64,000 nucleotides of DNA. Origin: an uncultured Pelagibacteraceae bacterium (GTDB lineage Bacteria; Pseudomonadota; Alphaproteobacteria; Pelagibacterales; Pelagibacteraceae). This document shows positions 37,227 to 46,516 of the stretch, in pieces. Position numbers and translations under genes: made by a program. The stretch lies in NCBI GenBank assembly GCA_902623975.1, contig CACNVR010000005.1, positions 1 through 64,000 on the forward strand. Direction: 5' to 3'. The number at the start of each line of letters is the position of its first letter. Position 1 is the first letter of the stretch. The notes below the pieces were generated by a model that worked only from the letters and a program-made list of their open reading frames with translations, did no database searches and was not told the DNA's origin.

Positions 37227-38300
37227 ATGAAAGTTTCTATATTGGGGAATAGTCTAACAAGCTTAACATTAGCAAAGTTACTTGTTAATCAAGATATTAG
37301 AGTTGATATTTATTCCTTTGGCAAAATAATAAAAAAAAATCAAATACAAACTATTGGAATTTCAAAAACAAATATTGATTTTTTTAATAATAATATTTTA
37401 AATATCAAAAAACTAATATGGAATATACAAAAAATAGAAATTTATAGTGAAAATTTAAATAGTGAGAAAATATTAAACTTTAAAAATAATGAAAATCATC
37501 TTTTTTCAATAATTAAGAATTGTGATCTTTATAATTATATTAAAAAAAATTTAAAAAAAAATAAGTTAGTTAAGTTTAAAAATTATATAACGTATCAAAA
37601 TTTATTAAAAAGTAACTATAATTTGATTTTTAATTGTGACAAAGAAAATTTTATTTCTAAAAAATTTTTTAGTAAAACGATTAACAAAAATTATAAAAGT
37701 CGTGCATATATCACTACCTTAAAACATGAAAAATTATCTAATAATTTTACTGCAACTCAAATTTTTACAAAAAAAGGACCTTTAGCTTTTTTACCTGTTT
37801 CTTCTACAGAAACTTCCGTAGTTTATTCAATTAAAGGAAAAAAAAATTTTGATATAAAAGATTCAATTAAAAAGCATAATACGAAATATAAAATTTTGAA
37901 AATAAATGATTTCCTTAATTTTGAATTAAAGGCTTCAAGTTTAAGATCTTATTATCATAAAAATATTATTGCTTTTGGTGATATGCTTCACAGATTACAT
38001 CCTCTTGCTGGTCAAGGCTTTAATATGACAATTAGGGATATGAAAGAAATTCATAGGTTAATTCTTTTTAAAAAAGAACACGGCCTAGATTTAGATCTTT
38101 CATTAAGTTTTGAATTCGAAAAAAATATGAAAGATAAAAATTATTTGTTTTCAAGTGGGATTGATTTTATTTATGAATTTTTTAATCTTGAGAATAAAAT
38201 AAATAAAAATATAGTTAGTAAATCATTAAAGTTTTTGGGTAAAAATAAAATCACAAATAATTTTTTTACAAAATTAGCAGATAGTGGACTTAATATTTAA
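37227..38300 (+). CDS. UbiH/COQ6-like FAD monooxygenase
   Basis: A 357-residue flavoprotein. The N-terminal ILGNSLTSLTLAKLLVNQ is a modified dinucleotide-binding GxGxxG region, and FGDMLHRLHPLAGQGFNMTIRDM is the second FAD motif (GD..H...P..GQG.N) of aromatic-ring hydroxylases of ubiquinone synthesis. The middle is poorly conserved and Lys/Asn-rich. It most likely hydroxylates the ubiquinone ring at one or more positions. ATG at 37227 is preferred to the in-frame start at 37188 because the FAD motif then begins at residue 3. It ends 2 bp from the LonN-domain gene stop. Confidence 0.82.
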   Translation: MKVSILGNSLTSLTLAKLLVNQDIRVDIYSFGKIIKKNQIQTIGISKTNIDFFNNNILNIKKLIWNIQKIEIYSENLNSEKILNFKNNENHLFSIIKNCDLYNYIKKNLKKNKLVKFKNYITYQNLLKSNYNLIFNCDKENFISKKFFSKTINKNYKSRAYITTLKHEKLSNNFTATQIFTKKGPLAFLPVSSTETSVVYSIKGKKNFDIKDSIKKHNTKYKILKINDFLNFELKASSLRSYYHKNIIAFGDMLHRLHPLAGQGFNMTIRDMKEIHRLILFKKEHGLDLDLSLSFEFEKNMKDKNYLFSSGIDFIYEFFNLENKINKNIVSKSLKFLGKNKITNNFFTKLADSGLNI

Positions 38301-38302
38301 TT

Positions 38303-38953
38303 TTATTGTATAGTTGTATTATTGTATTGATCAAACGAATAAGTTGTTAATATCTCTGAAATTTTAGTTTTTCTATTAGCTAAACTTTTTGCTTCCAATA
38401 AAATTTGTTTTTCTTCAATAGTAAACGGAGAAGCCATAGCAAGTGCATTTATAGTTTCATCTAAACTCTGTTTTTCCAATGCTTTCCAATTTATTATAAA
38501 ACCTCTTTTTTCAAAAAGAGATTTCAAGTCCTTAAAAATCAATTCCAAATCTGAAAATTTTATATCTTCTTTTTTATTTTCTAGATCTTCAAAAAAATTA
38601 CTAAAATTTATTTCACATTCTCTATATTTTTTATTTGATTGTATTTCTTTGATAACTTCAAATCTTATTATACCTTTTAATTCTATAATAAACCTTGAGT
38701 CCTCAGTTTCTTTAAAGGTTGTAATCTTACCCATACAACCAATTTGGTGAAGTGGTGGAGAAAAATCATATATATTTTCTTTTGAAATTTTTGGCTGAAT
38801 AATCCCAATAAGCTTATTTGTCTTCATGCTATCGTTTATCATGTCAATGTATCTAGGTTCAAAAATATTTAAAGGAACAGATGTCTTAGGAAAAATTATA
38901 AAATTACTTAGAGGGAAAACTGCTAGCTTTTTTGGTAAATCATCTTTTTTCAT
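38303..38953 (-). CDS. Lon N-terminal (substrate-binding) domain protein
   Basis: A 216-residue stand-alone LON-N domain: LAVFPLSNFIIFPKTSVPLNIFEPRYIDMI is the typical start (PL...P...LPL.IFEPRY), IGCMGKITTFKETEDSRFIIELKG is the second block, and the helical end includes ALAMASPFTIEEKQILLEA. No AAA+ or protease domain is present. Such proteins are widespread in alphaproteobacteria and of unknown role, perhaps adaptors. It is divergent from tRNA-Gly. Confidence 0.9.
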   Translation of the reverse strand: MKKDDLPKKLAVFPLSNFIIFPKTSVPLNIFEPRYIDMINDSMKTNKLIGIIQPKISKENIYDFSPPLHQIGCMGKITTFKETEDSRFIIELKGIIRFEVIKEIQSNKKYRECEINFSNFFEDLENKKEDIKFSDLELIFKDLKSLFEKRGFIINWKALEKQSLDETINALAMASPFTIEEKQILLEAKSLANRKTKISEILTTYSFDQYNNTTIQ

Positions 38954-39023
38954 ATAAGCTAAAGATATATCATATTTAATATTTCTTGAATTAGAAAAAA
39001 TGTCTTACTATAATAATCCATGT

Positions 39024-39098
39024 GCGGGCGTAGCTCAGTGGTAGAGCGTCTCGTTGCCAACGAGAAGGTCGAGGGTTCGATCCCCTTTGCCCGCTCCA
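39024..39098 (+). tRNA. tRNA-Gly (GCC)
   Basis: A complete 75-base cloverleaf with encoded CCA. Acceptor GCGGGCG pairs with TGCCCGC (one G-T), D arm GCTC/GAGC, anticodon arm TCTCG-TTGCCAA-CGAGA with anticodon GCC, T arm GAGGG-TTCGATC-CCCTT, discriminator T and CCA (39096-39098). It is the only tRNA I found in the window. The pterin dehydratase gene starts 6 bp later and may be co-transcribed. Confidence 0.98.
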
Positions 39099-39104
39099 GA
39101 ATTT

Positions 39105-39446
39105 ATGACAGACTTAATTAATAAAAAATGTGTACCGTGTGAAGGAGGAGTTATTCCTTTTGATATTTCTGAAATTCATAAATTTCAAAAAAAAGTTGAT
39201 GGATGGAATGTTATAAAAAATGAAAATAATATTTTTCTTTTAGAGAAGAAATTTAACTTTAAAAATTTTTTAGAAAGTCAAAAATTTGTTAATATTGTTG
39301 GAAAAATTTCAGAAGAAGAAGGTCACCATCCAGATATTTCTTTTGGTTGGGGTTATGCAAAAATAAATATAACCACACATGCCATCGAGGGTTTGTCCGA
39401 AAATGATTTTATTTTAGCGGCAAAAATAGATCAAGCTAATGTCTAA
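39105..39446 (+). CDS. pterin-4a-carbinolamine dehydratase family protein
   Basis: A 113-residue PCD/DCoH-like protein. WNVIKNENNIFLLEKKFNFKNF, then EEEGHHPDISFGWGYAKINITTHAIEGLSENDF with the paired His (HHPD) and distant His of the active site, match the family. In bacteria without phenylalanine hydroxylase its role is uncertain, possibly in pterin or molybdopterin chemistry. An upstream in-frame start at 39054 lies inside the tRNA and is rejected. It overlaps the convergent purH by 11 bp. Confidence 0.93.
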   Translation: MTDLINKKCVPCEGGVIPFDISEIHKFQKKVDGWNVIKNENNIFLLEKKFNFKNFLESQKFVNIVGKISEEEGHHPDISFGWGYAKINITTHAIEGLSENDFILAAKIDQANV

Positions 39447-40974
39447 AATGTCTAGTTTTTGAAAAAACCAAAACAGTACCTGTTTCATTAGCAAATTTGA
39501 TAATTTCTTTATCTCTTATTGATCCTGCAGGTTGAACTACTGCATTAACACCGGCTTGAACTAGTTTCTCGATACCATCTACAAAAGGAAAAAAGGCGTC
39601 AGATGCAGCTACAACATTTTCTTTTAAAGTATTAAATTTGTTCATTTTATCAATAGCAATTTTACAGCTATCTAATCTACTAGGTTGGCCAGAGCCAATA
39701 CCCACAGTCTTCTTTTCTGTTGCTAAAACAATAGCATTTGATTTAACATATCGACATACATTAAAAGCAAAAATTAGATTTTCAAATTGGTCTTTATTAG
39801 GTTTTATTTTTGAGACAATTTTAAAATCTTTTTTAGTAAATATTTTTTTATCTTCTGATTGAATAATTATAGAGTCATTTAAAGAATTGAATGTTAACTG
39901 TTCATTTTCTTGATAACTAGAGGCATCAATTAATCTCAGGTTTTTCTTTGATTTTAATATTTTAAGAGCATCTTTTTCAAAACCATTAGCAATTATGACC
40001 TCAAAAAAGATTTTATTTAATTCAAGAGATAATTTTTTTGTTATCTTGAAATTACAAGATACAATTCCTCCAAATGCACTTATAGGATCACAAGCTAATG
40101 CTGATCTATAACTGTCTAAGTTTTTTTTTGCTATTGATACACCACAAGGGTTAGCATGTTTTACGATAACTGTTCCAATATTTTTTGGCAGAGACTTTGA
40201 AATAGATAATGCAGCAAAAATATCGTTATAATTATTATAACTTAGTTGTTTGCCATGTATCTTTTCTATATTTAGCTTTGATTTATTTGAATAAATTGCA
40301 CCAAGCTGGTGTGGATTTTCTCCGTATCTTAATTTTTCAATTAGATTGGCTTGAATGATTTTTTTTTTTGGAAAATAAGTTTTAGAAATTTTATTAAAAT
40401 AATTTGATATTATTGAGTCATAATATGATGTTTCTGTAAACGCTAATTTAGACATTTTTTCTCTAAATTTTAGGGATGTTGCTCCGTTATTTTTTATCAA
40501 TTCGTTAATTAAATCAGAATAATTTGACTTTGAGACAATTACTGTAACATCATTGTAATTTTTTGCGGCCGATCTCACCATTGCGGGCCCACCGACATCA
40601 ATATTTTCTATAATTGTTTTATGATTTCTATTTTGTTCAAGGATTTTAGAAAAAGGGTAAAAATTTACTATAACTAGATCAATATTTTCATAATTATTCA
40701 GTTTTAATTCTTTTTGATGATTTTTATTGTTTCTTTTATTTAAAATACCTGAATGAATTTTTGGATGTAAAGTTTTAACTCTTCCATCTAGAATTTCATT
40801 GAAACCTGTAAATTTTGACACCTCTATACATTTAAATTTAAGTCGTTTTATCTCTTTATATGTTCCCCCTGAACTAATGATTTTTATATTGTATTTTTTT
40901 AAAATATTTAATAATAATTTTAAATCGGTTTTATCTGAAACAGAAATAAGAGCTGTTTTAATTTTTTGCATCAT
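39436..40974 (-). CDS. purH: bifunctional AICAR transformylase / IMP cyclohydrolase
   Basis: A 512-residue enzyme for the last two steps of IMP synthesis. The N-terminal MGS-like cyclohydrolase domain has ISVSDKTDL, ISSGGTYKEI and GRVKTLHPKIHSGIL; the C-terminal transformylase has LRYGENPHQ, the catalytic VKHANPCGVS and SDAFFPFVDGIE. The ATG at 40974 overlaps the heparinase-like stop by 4 bp (ATGA) and is preferred to the upstream in-frame start at 40992. It is the last gene of the rpe-heparinase-purH run. Confidence 0.97.
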   Translation of the reverse strand: MMQKIKTALISVSDKTDLKLLLNILKKYNIKIISSGGTYKEIKRLKFKCIEVSKFTGFNEILDGRVKTLHPKIHSGILNKRNNKNHQKELKLNNYENIDLVIVNFYPFSKILEQNRNHKTIIENIDVGGPAMVRSAAKNYNDVTVIVSKSNYSDLINELIKNNGATSLKFREKMSKLAFTETSYYDSIISNYFNKISKTYFPKKKIIQANLIEKLRYGENPHQLGAIYSNKSKLNIEKIHGKQLSYNNYNDIFAALSISKSLPKNIGTVIVKHANPCGVSIAKKNLDSYRSALACDPISAFGGIVSCNFKITKKLSLELNKIFFEVIIANGFEKDALKILKSKKNLRLIDASSYQENEQLTFNSLNDSIIIQSEDKKIFTKKDFKIVSKIKPNKDQFENLIFAFNVCRYVKSNAIVLATEKKTVGIGSGQPSRLDSCKIAIDKMNKFNTLKENVVAASDAFFPFVDGIEKLVQAGVNAVVQPAGSIRDKEIIKFANETGTVLVFSKTRHFRH

Positions 40975-42578
40975 ATTCTTTCTAATTTCCATTTAATATT
41001 TTCTATCTGATTGTTAGATATACCAGAAATAAAGATATTTTGATTTTCAATATAAGAATTTTTATTACCGAAATACAAACCATTATCAATATTAATGTTG
41101 AAATTTTCGCATGTGAATTTCCAACCTTCATCATCAAGTTCAATCAAAATTGATTTATTATCTTGTGTTTTCATTAACTTAATATTTGGCTCCAAATGAA
41201 ATCTAATATCAAATTTGTAATTATTATTATTTTTTTTTATGATCTTGTCAAAACCAATAAAGACCATTTGTTCTGGAAAAAATTCTATTTCTCTTTCATG
41301 TATTGAATTATATTTCTTAAGATAACCGTCATGAGAAGCAATTATTTTCCAATAATTTTTTTCAAAAATTACTTTTCTTTTCAATATTTTTAATCCTTTA
41401 TTTAAAAGATATAAACTTTTCGTATTTTTAAATTTACATGAAGAATTATCATCTATTATTAATGTATTATGGACCGCAGTAGATTTCGATAGTGAATTAA
41501 GTTTAGAATTCTTTTTATTAAAATAACCACAGTTACTAATTAATTTTTTCTGATTTGATATAATTTCAAAAGATAAAGATCCGGCTTGATAATCTTGGGT
41601 ATATTTTGCAAGTGGCGGATTTCCTGTATCCATGACTAAACATATTTTTTTATTCTTGAGAATGTAATAACCTCCAAAATCATAATCATTACTTCTAAAT
41701 TTATATCCAAATCTTTTTAGGTAATTATCAAATTCTGCATTGTTCGAGATATTATTGCCATTGAATAAAACATCACAATTTATATTTTGCCATGCAAAAT
41801 TGTATCCCTGACCTAGATAGTAAATATTTTCATCGATATATTCTGGAATTGAAACTTGAGATTCTTTAAACCATTCTCTTATTAGAATAAAATATTTTAA
41901 GTAAAAAATTAATTGTTTAATATTTCTTGATTTAGGAAATCCTCTATTATCTAAAGTTGCTTTAGAAATTTTTTTTAAAACATCTAAACCATAAAATAAA
42001 TAATTTTTTTCATCTTTGTATGATAAGCCTACTAAAATAATTGAGGCACATCCAATTAACTTGTTATCAACTGATCTCGATTTACTTATTTCATTAATTA
42101 AATGATTAGTTTGTTTTTTAATCATTAGATTGAATTTTTCTTTATAATCCGAGTTACTTTGATCAAATGAGAGATTATGACACGACAGCCAAGCTATAAT
42201 TCTTTTAGCTGTTAGATCAAATTCCCAGCTTTGAGAGTCATATTTATGATTTCTGTCAATCCAATTTCTAATAATCATTTGAATTTTTTCTTTAGATGAT
42301 TTTAAGTCAAGATTGAAAAACCAATAGAATGAATTCAAATTTTTAAAATCTTTTTTGTTAATATTTTCGTTATTCCAAATTTCATCTATAATATAATCCT
42401 CAATTTTAAATCTTTTTTTTTGATATTTAACTAATGATGCAACTAAGTGAGGACTAGGTTTATAACTTAAGTCATTACTTATAATTTTAGAAATTTTTTT
42501 ATCGTAAAAATTTGAATTTAAATAAATTTTTCTAAATTTTTGGGAAATATTATGAAAAAAATTGGCAATATAAACCAT
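40971..42578 (-). CDS. heparinase II/III-family protein
   Basis: A 535-residue protein: helical N-terminal half (SWEFDLTAKRIIAWLSCHNLSF; GCASIILVGLSY) followed by a beta-sandwich half with FGGYYILKNKKICLVMDTGNPPLAKYTQDYQAGSLSFEI and STAVHNTLIIDDNSS, typical of heparinase II/III-like proteins of alphaproteobacteria. Despite the name it has no signal peptide and its polysaccharide target is unknown. It lies between rpe and purH, an order seen across alphaproteobacteria. It abuts rpe by 1 bp. Confidence 0.85.
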   Translation of the reverse strand: MVYIANFFHNISQKFRKIYLNSNFYDKKISKIISNDLSYKPSPHLVASLVKYQKKRFKIEDYIIDEIWNNENINKKDFKNLNSFYWFFNLDLKSSKEKIQMIIRNWIDRNHKYDSQSWEFDLTAKRIIAWLSCHNLSFDQSNSDYKEKFNLMIKKQTNHLINEISKSRSVDNKLIGCASIILVGLSYKDEKNYLFYGLDVLKKISKATLDNRGFPKSRNIKQLIFYLKYFILIREWFKESQVSIPEYIDENIYYLGQGYNFAWQNINCDVLFNGNNISNNAEFDNYLKRFGYKFRSNDYDFGGYYILKNKKICLVMDTGNPPLAKYTQDYQAGSLSFEIISNQKKLISNCGYFNKKNSKLNSLSKSTAVHNTLIIDDNSSCKFKNTKSLYLLNKGLKILKRKVIFEKNYWKIIASHDGYLKKYNSIHEREIEFFPEQMVFIGFDKIIKKNNNNYKFDIRFHLEPNIKLMKTQDNKSILIELDDEGWKFTCENFNINIDNGLYFGNKNSYIENQNIFISGISNNQIENIKWKLERI

Positions 42579-43237
42579 TAATGTGATCTTAATAATTCAA
42601 TATTTTTTTTTATATCTCCATCGTTGCTTTTAAAAATAGTTGTACCAGAAACAAGAATATTTGCTCCTGCGTTTACTGCTAATTTTGAATTCTCGAAATT
42701 TATTCCTCCATCAATTTCAATATCGTAATTAAATTTTTTTTCGTCTTTAATTTTTTTCAATTTTTTTACTTTATCTAAAACTTCAGGCATAAATTTTTGA
42801 CCCCCAAAACCAGGATTAACGCTCATTATTAAAACTAAATCAATTTCATCTAAATGATTTTCTATCAAACTTATTTCAGACTCAGGATTTAAAGATACAC
42901 CTGCTTTTTTTCCTAATTTTTTTATTTTGAGAATTGAAGACTTCAAATTTTCTGTAGCTTCTGGATGCACTGTAATAATATCTGCTCCAGCTTTTGAATA
43001 GTCCTCAATATATTTATGAACAGGTGAAATCATTAAATGAACATCGAATTTAATTGATGAATGTTTTTTCAATGATTTGATGACTGGAGGACCTATCGTT
43101 AAATTAGGGACGAAATGACCATCCATTACATCTACATGAATCATATCAGCACCTGCTTGTTCCAGTTTTTTAATTTCATTGCCTAGCTGACTAAAATCTG
43201 CCGACAAGATAGACGGTGAAATTTGTATTTTTTTCAT
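42578..43237 (-). CDS. rpe: ribulose-phosphate 3-epimerase
   Basis: A 219-residue TIM barrel: ISPSILSADFSQLGNEI, MIHVDVMDGHFVPNLTIGPPVI, FDVHLMIS and LIMSVNPGFGGQKFMPEVLDKV, and EIDGGINFENS carry the metal-binding His/Asp and phosphate loops. It interconverts ribulose-5-P and xylulose-5-P in the pentose phosphate pathway. Confidence 0.98.
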   Translation of the reverse strand: MKKIQISPSILSADFSQLGNEIKKLEQAGADMIHVDVMDGHFVPNLTIGPPVIKSLKKHSSIKFDVHLMISPVHKYIEDYSKAGADIITVHPEATENLKSSILKIKKLGKKAGVSLNPESEISLIENHLDEIDLVLIMSVNPGFGGQKFMPEVLDKVKKLKKIKDEKKFNYDIEIDGGINFENSKLAVNAGANILVSGTTIFKSNDGDIKKNIELLRSH

Positions 43238-43266
43238 TGATAGTTAGATTAAACTAGTATCAATTT

Positions 43267-43623
43267 TTAAAATTTAATTGAATTAAAAAATTGGTAAATT
43301 TGTCTCGAAATTTCACTTTCCAATGGAAAAGACAGCATTCCCATTACTGAATATCCTAAAATCCATGGCATTAAATAAAATCTTATCATAAAGAAAAACC
43401 AAGCGACATATAGTGGAACTATTGGTTGAATAATAAACTCGGGTGTAATTGGTTTAAAAATACGTAGTAATGGATTGGTAAATTTAACGAATACTTTCAT
43501 GAAAAAAAATTGTGAGTCCTCTTTTTGGAAAATATTCATTGCAACTCTGCCAATTAAAGTCCACATTATTACTCCAAGTATGTAATCAATAATGTACACC
43601 ATTGGGTGAAAATTAGCCGACAT
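43267..43623 (-). CDS. small membrane protein, YggT-like
   Basis: A 118-residue protein with about three hydrophobic segments. FVKFTNPLLRIFKPITPEFIIQPIVPLYVAWFFFMIRFYL resembles the YggT pattern of a helix, a Pro-rich turn after an amphipathic segment, and a second helix, but the match is loose. Function is unknown. It lies between the symporter terminator and rpe, 29 bp upstream of the latter, and may share its transcript. Confidence 0.65.
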   Translation of the reverse strand: MSANFHPMVYIIDYILGVIMWTLIGRVAMNIFQKEDSQFFFMKVFVKFTNPLLRIFKPITPEFIIQPIVPLYVAWFFFMIRFYLMPWILGYSVMGMLSFPLESEISRQIYQFFNSIKF

Positions 43624-43656
43624 TTTAGAATTTATATTGGAAAAATACTTGAATTA

Positions 43657-43682
43657 AAAGGGGCGAAATTAATCGCCCCTTT
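43657..43682 (-). terminator. intrinsic terminator downstream of the symporter operon
   Basis: AAAGGGGCGA (43657-43666) pairs perfectly with TCGCCCCTTT (43673-43682) around a 6-base loop. On the minus strand the stem ends in a T-run directly after the symporter large-subunit stop, and the stem is strikingly GC-rich for this sequence. Confidence 0.88.
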
Positions 43683-43692
43683 AAATAATTAT

Positions 43693-45507
43693 TTAGTGTT
43701 GTTTGCCAAGGATCGATTTACCTGATGGTACACGAACCTCATCAACCATTCTCTGCGTTGCAGCACTTGGCTCAGATGTAATTAAACTTACAACTACCAT
43801 TGCTACTAAACTCACAGCAGATCCAAAGATACCAAACGTTAACTGTGTAATACCTAAGAATCCACTTCCGCCTGTTCTTACCCAAATTAGGTAACCAGCA
43901 CCAGAAATTAATCCTAAAGCCATACCAGCTATAGCACCTTCTCTGTTAGCTCTCTTCCACCATACACCAAGTACAAGTGGGAAGAATAATCCAGACATCG
44001 CAAAGTCAAAAGCCCAGATTACTGAACCTAAGATACCTTGGATCTCCATTGCCGCAATAGTTGCTCCAGCAAAACCAATTACTACAAGTAATACCCTTGC
44101 AACAACTAGTCTCTTAGCAGTCTCAGCTTTTGGATCGATGATTTTATAGTAAACATCGTGTGAGATTGCATTTGCGATTGCTAGAATCAAACCATCGGCT
44201 GTTGACATGGCAGCAGCCATACCTCCAGCAGCAACTAGACCTGAGATTACGTATGGTAATCCAGCTATTTCTGGAGTTGCTAACACAACGGCTTTACCAC
44301 CCATGAAAAACTCGTTCAACTCAAGAGTTCCATTTCCGTTAAAGTCGCTCACAAACATTAAGTTTGCTTGGTTCCAGTTTTGATACCAATCTATCGCTTG
44401 AACTTCTGCAATTGATTTACCGATAATACCTGTTGGTAATGACGGATCAATTAATGACAATTTAGACAGCGTTGCTAACATTGGAGCAGAAGAATAAAGT
44501 AGGAAGATAAAGAATAAAGACCAACCTACTGATTTTCTAGCTGCTTTTACACTTGGAGTAGTGAAATATCTCATCATCACATGTGGCAACGATGCTGTTC
44601 CCATCATCATCGCTAATGCTAATGAAATAAAAGCCCAAGGCGATGCGTTCACTGCCGAGTGAGCTTTAGTTATTCCAGCTAATCCTTTTGGTACATTCGC
44701 AAGATCAGCAGCAGAGTTTTTAATAAAACCAAATTGCTGTTCTAATTCACCAATTCTAGCTACTTCATCAGCCAACATAAAGTGTGGGAAGAAACCTGCA
44801 CCCATTTTGTTACTGATCCAGAATACTGGTAATAAGTAAGCTATGATTAGTACGATGTACTGTGCAACCTGAGTCCAAGTTACTCCTCTCATACCACCTA
44901 ACATTGAACATAGTAAGATACTTACTAATCCAACATAAACTGCGTATTGGAATGGGATATCAAGTGCAACAGATGCAATAGTACCTGTAGCGTTAATTTG
45001 AGCAGTCACATAGGTAAATGAAGCAACAGTTAAAACTACTACTGCAAGAAACCTTGTTAAATTACCACCGTATCTTGTACCAATAAAATCTGGGACTGTG
45101 TAACAACCAAATTTTCTTAAGTACGGTGCTAATAATGATGCAACTAATACATATCCACCAGTCCAACCTACAAGAAGTGCCATATAACCGTAACCTTTAA
45201 AGTAAATACCACCTGCCATTGCAACGAATGATGCACCAGACATCCAGTCTGCTGCAGTCGCCATTCCGTTGAATACAGTTGGCACTTGTCTTCCAGCTAC
45301 GTAGTACGCATCTGCTTGAGCTGTACGTGATAGATAACCAATTATAGCATAGATGGCTACTGTGAAGGCAACGAAACAAATTCCAATTGTTTTCGCTGTC
45401 ATACCCATCTGCTCGGCAATCGACATAATGATTATGAAAGCTAAAAAACCACCCGTATAGATTCCATAAACCTTAGGTAAATTGTCTATAAAATTACCTT
45501 TAATCAT
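43693..45507 (-). CDS. sodium:solute symporter large subunit, acetate permease-like (VC_2705 type)
   Basis: A 604-residue SSS-family transporter with about 13 membrane helices. DAYYVAGRQVPTVFNGMATAADWMSGASF is the conserved substrate/sodium region of ActP-like proteins, with GYVLVASLLAPYLRKFG and GLPYVISGLVAAGGMAAAMSTADGL further on. Pairing with a DUF4212 small subunit places it in the VC_2705-type group. Acetate or another small monocarboxylate is the likely substrate, supported by acs nearby. Residues 388-399 (DFNGNGTLELNE) form an EF-hand-like calcium loop between helices. Codon use is richer in G/C than most neighbours, suggesting high expression. The operon ends at a terminator. Confidence 0.9.
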   Translation of the reverse strand: MIKGNFIDNLPKVYGIYTGGFLAFIIIMSIAEQMGMTAKTIGICFVAFTVAIYAIIGYLSRTAQADAYYVAGRQVPTVFNGMATAADWMSGASFVAMAGGIYFKGYGYMALLVGWTGGYVLVASLLAPYLRKFGCYTVPDFIGTRYGGNLTRFLAVVVLTVASFTYVTAQINATGTIASVALDIPFQYAVYVGLVSILLCSMLGGMRGVTWTQVAQYIVLIIAYLLPVFWISNKMGAGFFPHFMLADEVARIGELEQQFGFIKNSAADLANVPKGLAGITKAHSAVNASPWAFISLALAMMMGTASLPHVMMRYFTTPSVKAARKSVGWSLFFIFLLYSSAPMLATLSKLSLIDPSLPTGIIGKSIAEVQAIDWYQNWNQANLMFVSDFNGNGTLELNEFFMGGKAVVLATPEIAGLPYVISGLVAAGGMAAAMSTADGLILAIANAISHDVYYKIIDPKAETAKRLVVARVLLVVIGFAGATIAAMEIQGILGSVIWAFDFAMSGLFFPLVLGVWWKRANREGAIAGMALGLISGAGYLIWVRTGGSGFLGITQLTFGIFGSAVSLVAMVVVSLITSEPSAATQRMVDEVRVPSGKSILGKQH

Positions 45508-45767
45508 TAGTCATCTCCTCTTTCACTAAAGCCGAACTCTTCATCAATTTTTTCTTGTCTATTCGCAAACCAGAAAATTAGGATTACGAAAGCCCCAAGA
45601 GAACCTTGACATGTGAACCAATAAGTTAAAGGATAACCAAATGGTCCCGTAACTTCATTCATTTCAGCCCCGAATAGGAAGATGCCAATTGAGAATACAA
45701 ACCAGATCGCTAAAGTTATCAATAGCAGACCTCTGGATTTTTCCCAGTGTTGTGCTTGTTTTGACAT
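45507..45767 (-). CDS. sodium:solute symporter small subunit (DUF4212)
   Basis: An 86-residue protein with two membrane helices: HWEKSRGLLLITLAIWFVFSIG, FGAEMNEVTGPFGYPLTYWFTCQGSLGAFVILIFWFANRQEKIDEEFG. The LxxxxxxWFxxSF..GYP..FW.A.QGS pattern is that of the DUF4212 / small symporter subunit. It overlaps the large subunit by one base. An AGAGAGG ribosome-binding sequence lies a few bases before its ATG (complement of about 45773-45780), one of the clearer ones in the window. Confidence 0.93.
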   Translation of the reverse strand: MSKQAQHWEKSRGLLLITLAIWFVFSIGIFLFGAEMNEVTGPFGYPLTYWFTCQGSLGAFVILIFWFANRQEKIDEEFGFSERGDD

Positions 45768-45892
45768 TTATACCTCTCTCTTTTTAGTTATAACTGGCCA
45801 AAACCATAACCATTATGAAAGAGATTTAAAGTGTTAAAATTGTTCATATTGGTGGAGTTTTTAGGGTATAAGTTGAAAAATAAGCAATTTTT

Positions 45893-46516
45893 ATGGGAAA
45901 ATATAAACTTACCTGGAAAGATCTAACTTGGCATGATTTTAAGACCTATCTTTTCGCTATGTTTAAAGCTTTCATCCCTAAGGGGAAAATCAGCAATTTA
46001 GATGAACTTGAAAATTTTATTCAAACAAAATCTGCATGGGTAAGTCAAGTTACTCTTTATGGATACCTTAAAACGAGAATGGGTACAAGATATGTTCTTC
46101 ATTTCGAGAACGATACATTTATGGAGTCAGTTAACTTAGCTAAGTGGAATATTTATGCTGTTGCCCTTCAAGACTTAACTCTTTTTACATTTTCAAAATT
46201 GAGAGCAAATTTTAATTATCAAGACATTGAAAAAGCTAAAGAAATTTTTTTAAAAATTTTGGACGACGAGACTTCAAATAAAATGCCGATTGATATTATA
46301 GAAAATGCTAAAAAAAGTTTCGATGAAAGATTAAAAAAAATCAATTGGGATAATTATCATAATGATCTACCATTTAATCCCAGTGCTTTGTCACTATATA
46401 AGTGGGCACCTATTGCAGAAGATTTAAAAAGTTTAGATCGTAAAATAGTTCTTAACTCTGTAATTTTAAAATGGGGTGTTGTAAAAAAAGAATTTGAAGA
46501 GAGAATAAAATTTTAA
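45893..46516 (+). CDS. conserved hypothetical protein next to acetate genes
   Basis: A 207-residue soluble-looking protein I cannot assign. It contains [57 protein letters not shown]-like segments (a Trp- and Tyr-rich N-terminal half) and a charged C-terminal half with Trp at WKWAP- and LKWGVV-like positions. No signal peptide, membrane helix or Cys cluster is seen. It is divergent from the symporter operon (125 bp between starts) and convergent with acs (4-bp overlap at TTAA), so a role with either is possible only by position. Confidence 0.8.
   Translation: MGKYKLTWKDLTWHDFKTYLFAMFKAFIPKGKISNLDELENFIQTKSAWVSQVTLYGYLKTRMGTRYVLHFENDTFMESVNLAKWNIYAVALQDLTLFTFSKLRANFNYQDIEKAKEIFLKILDDETSNKMPIDIIENAKKSFDERLKKINWDNYHNDLPFNPSALSLYKWAPIAEDLKSLDRKIVLNSVILKWGVVKKEFEERIKF

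Noticed and set aside
39054-39104. Upstream start for the pterin dehydratase gene
   Set aside because: It lies inside the tRNA-Gly gene; the ATG at 39105 begins the conserved protein.
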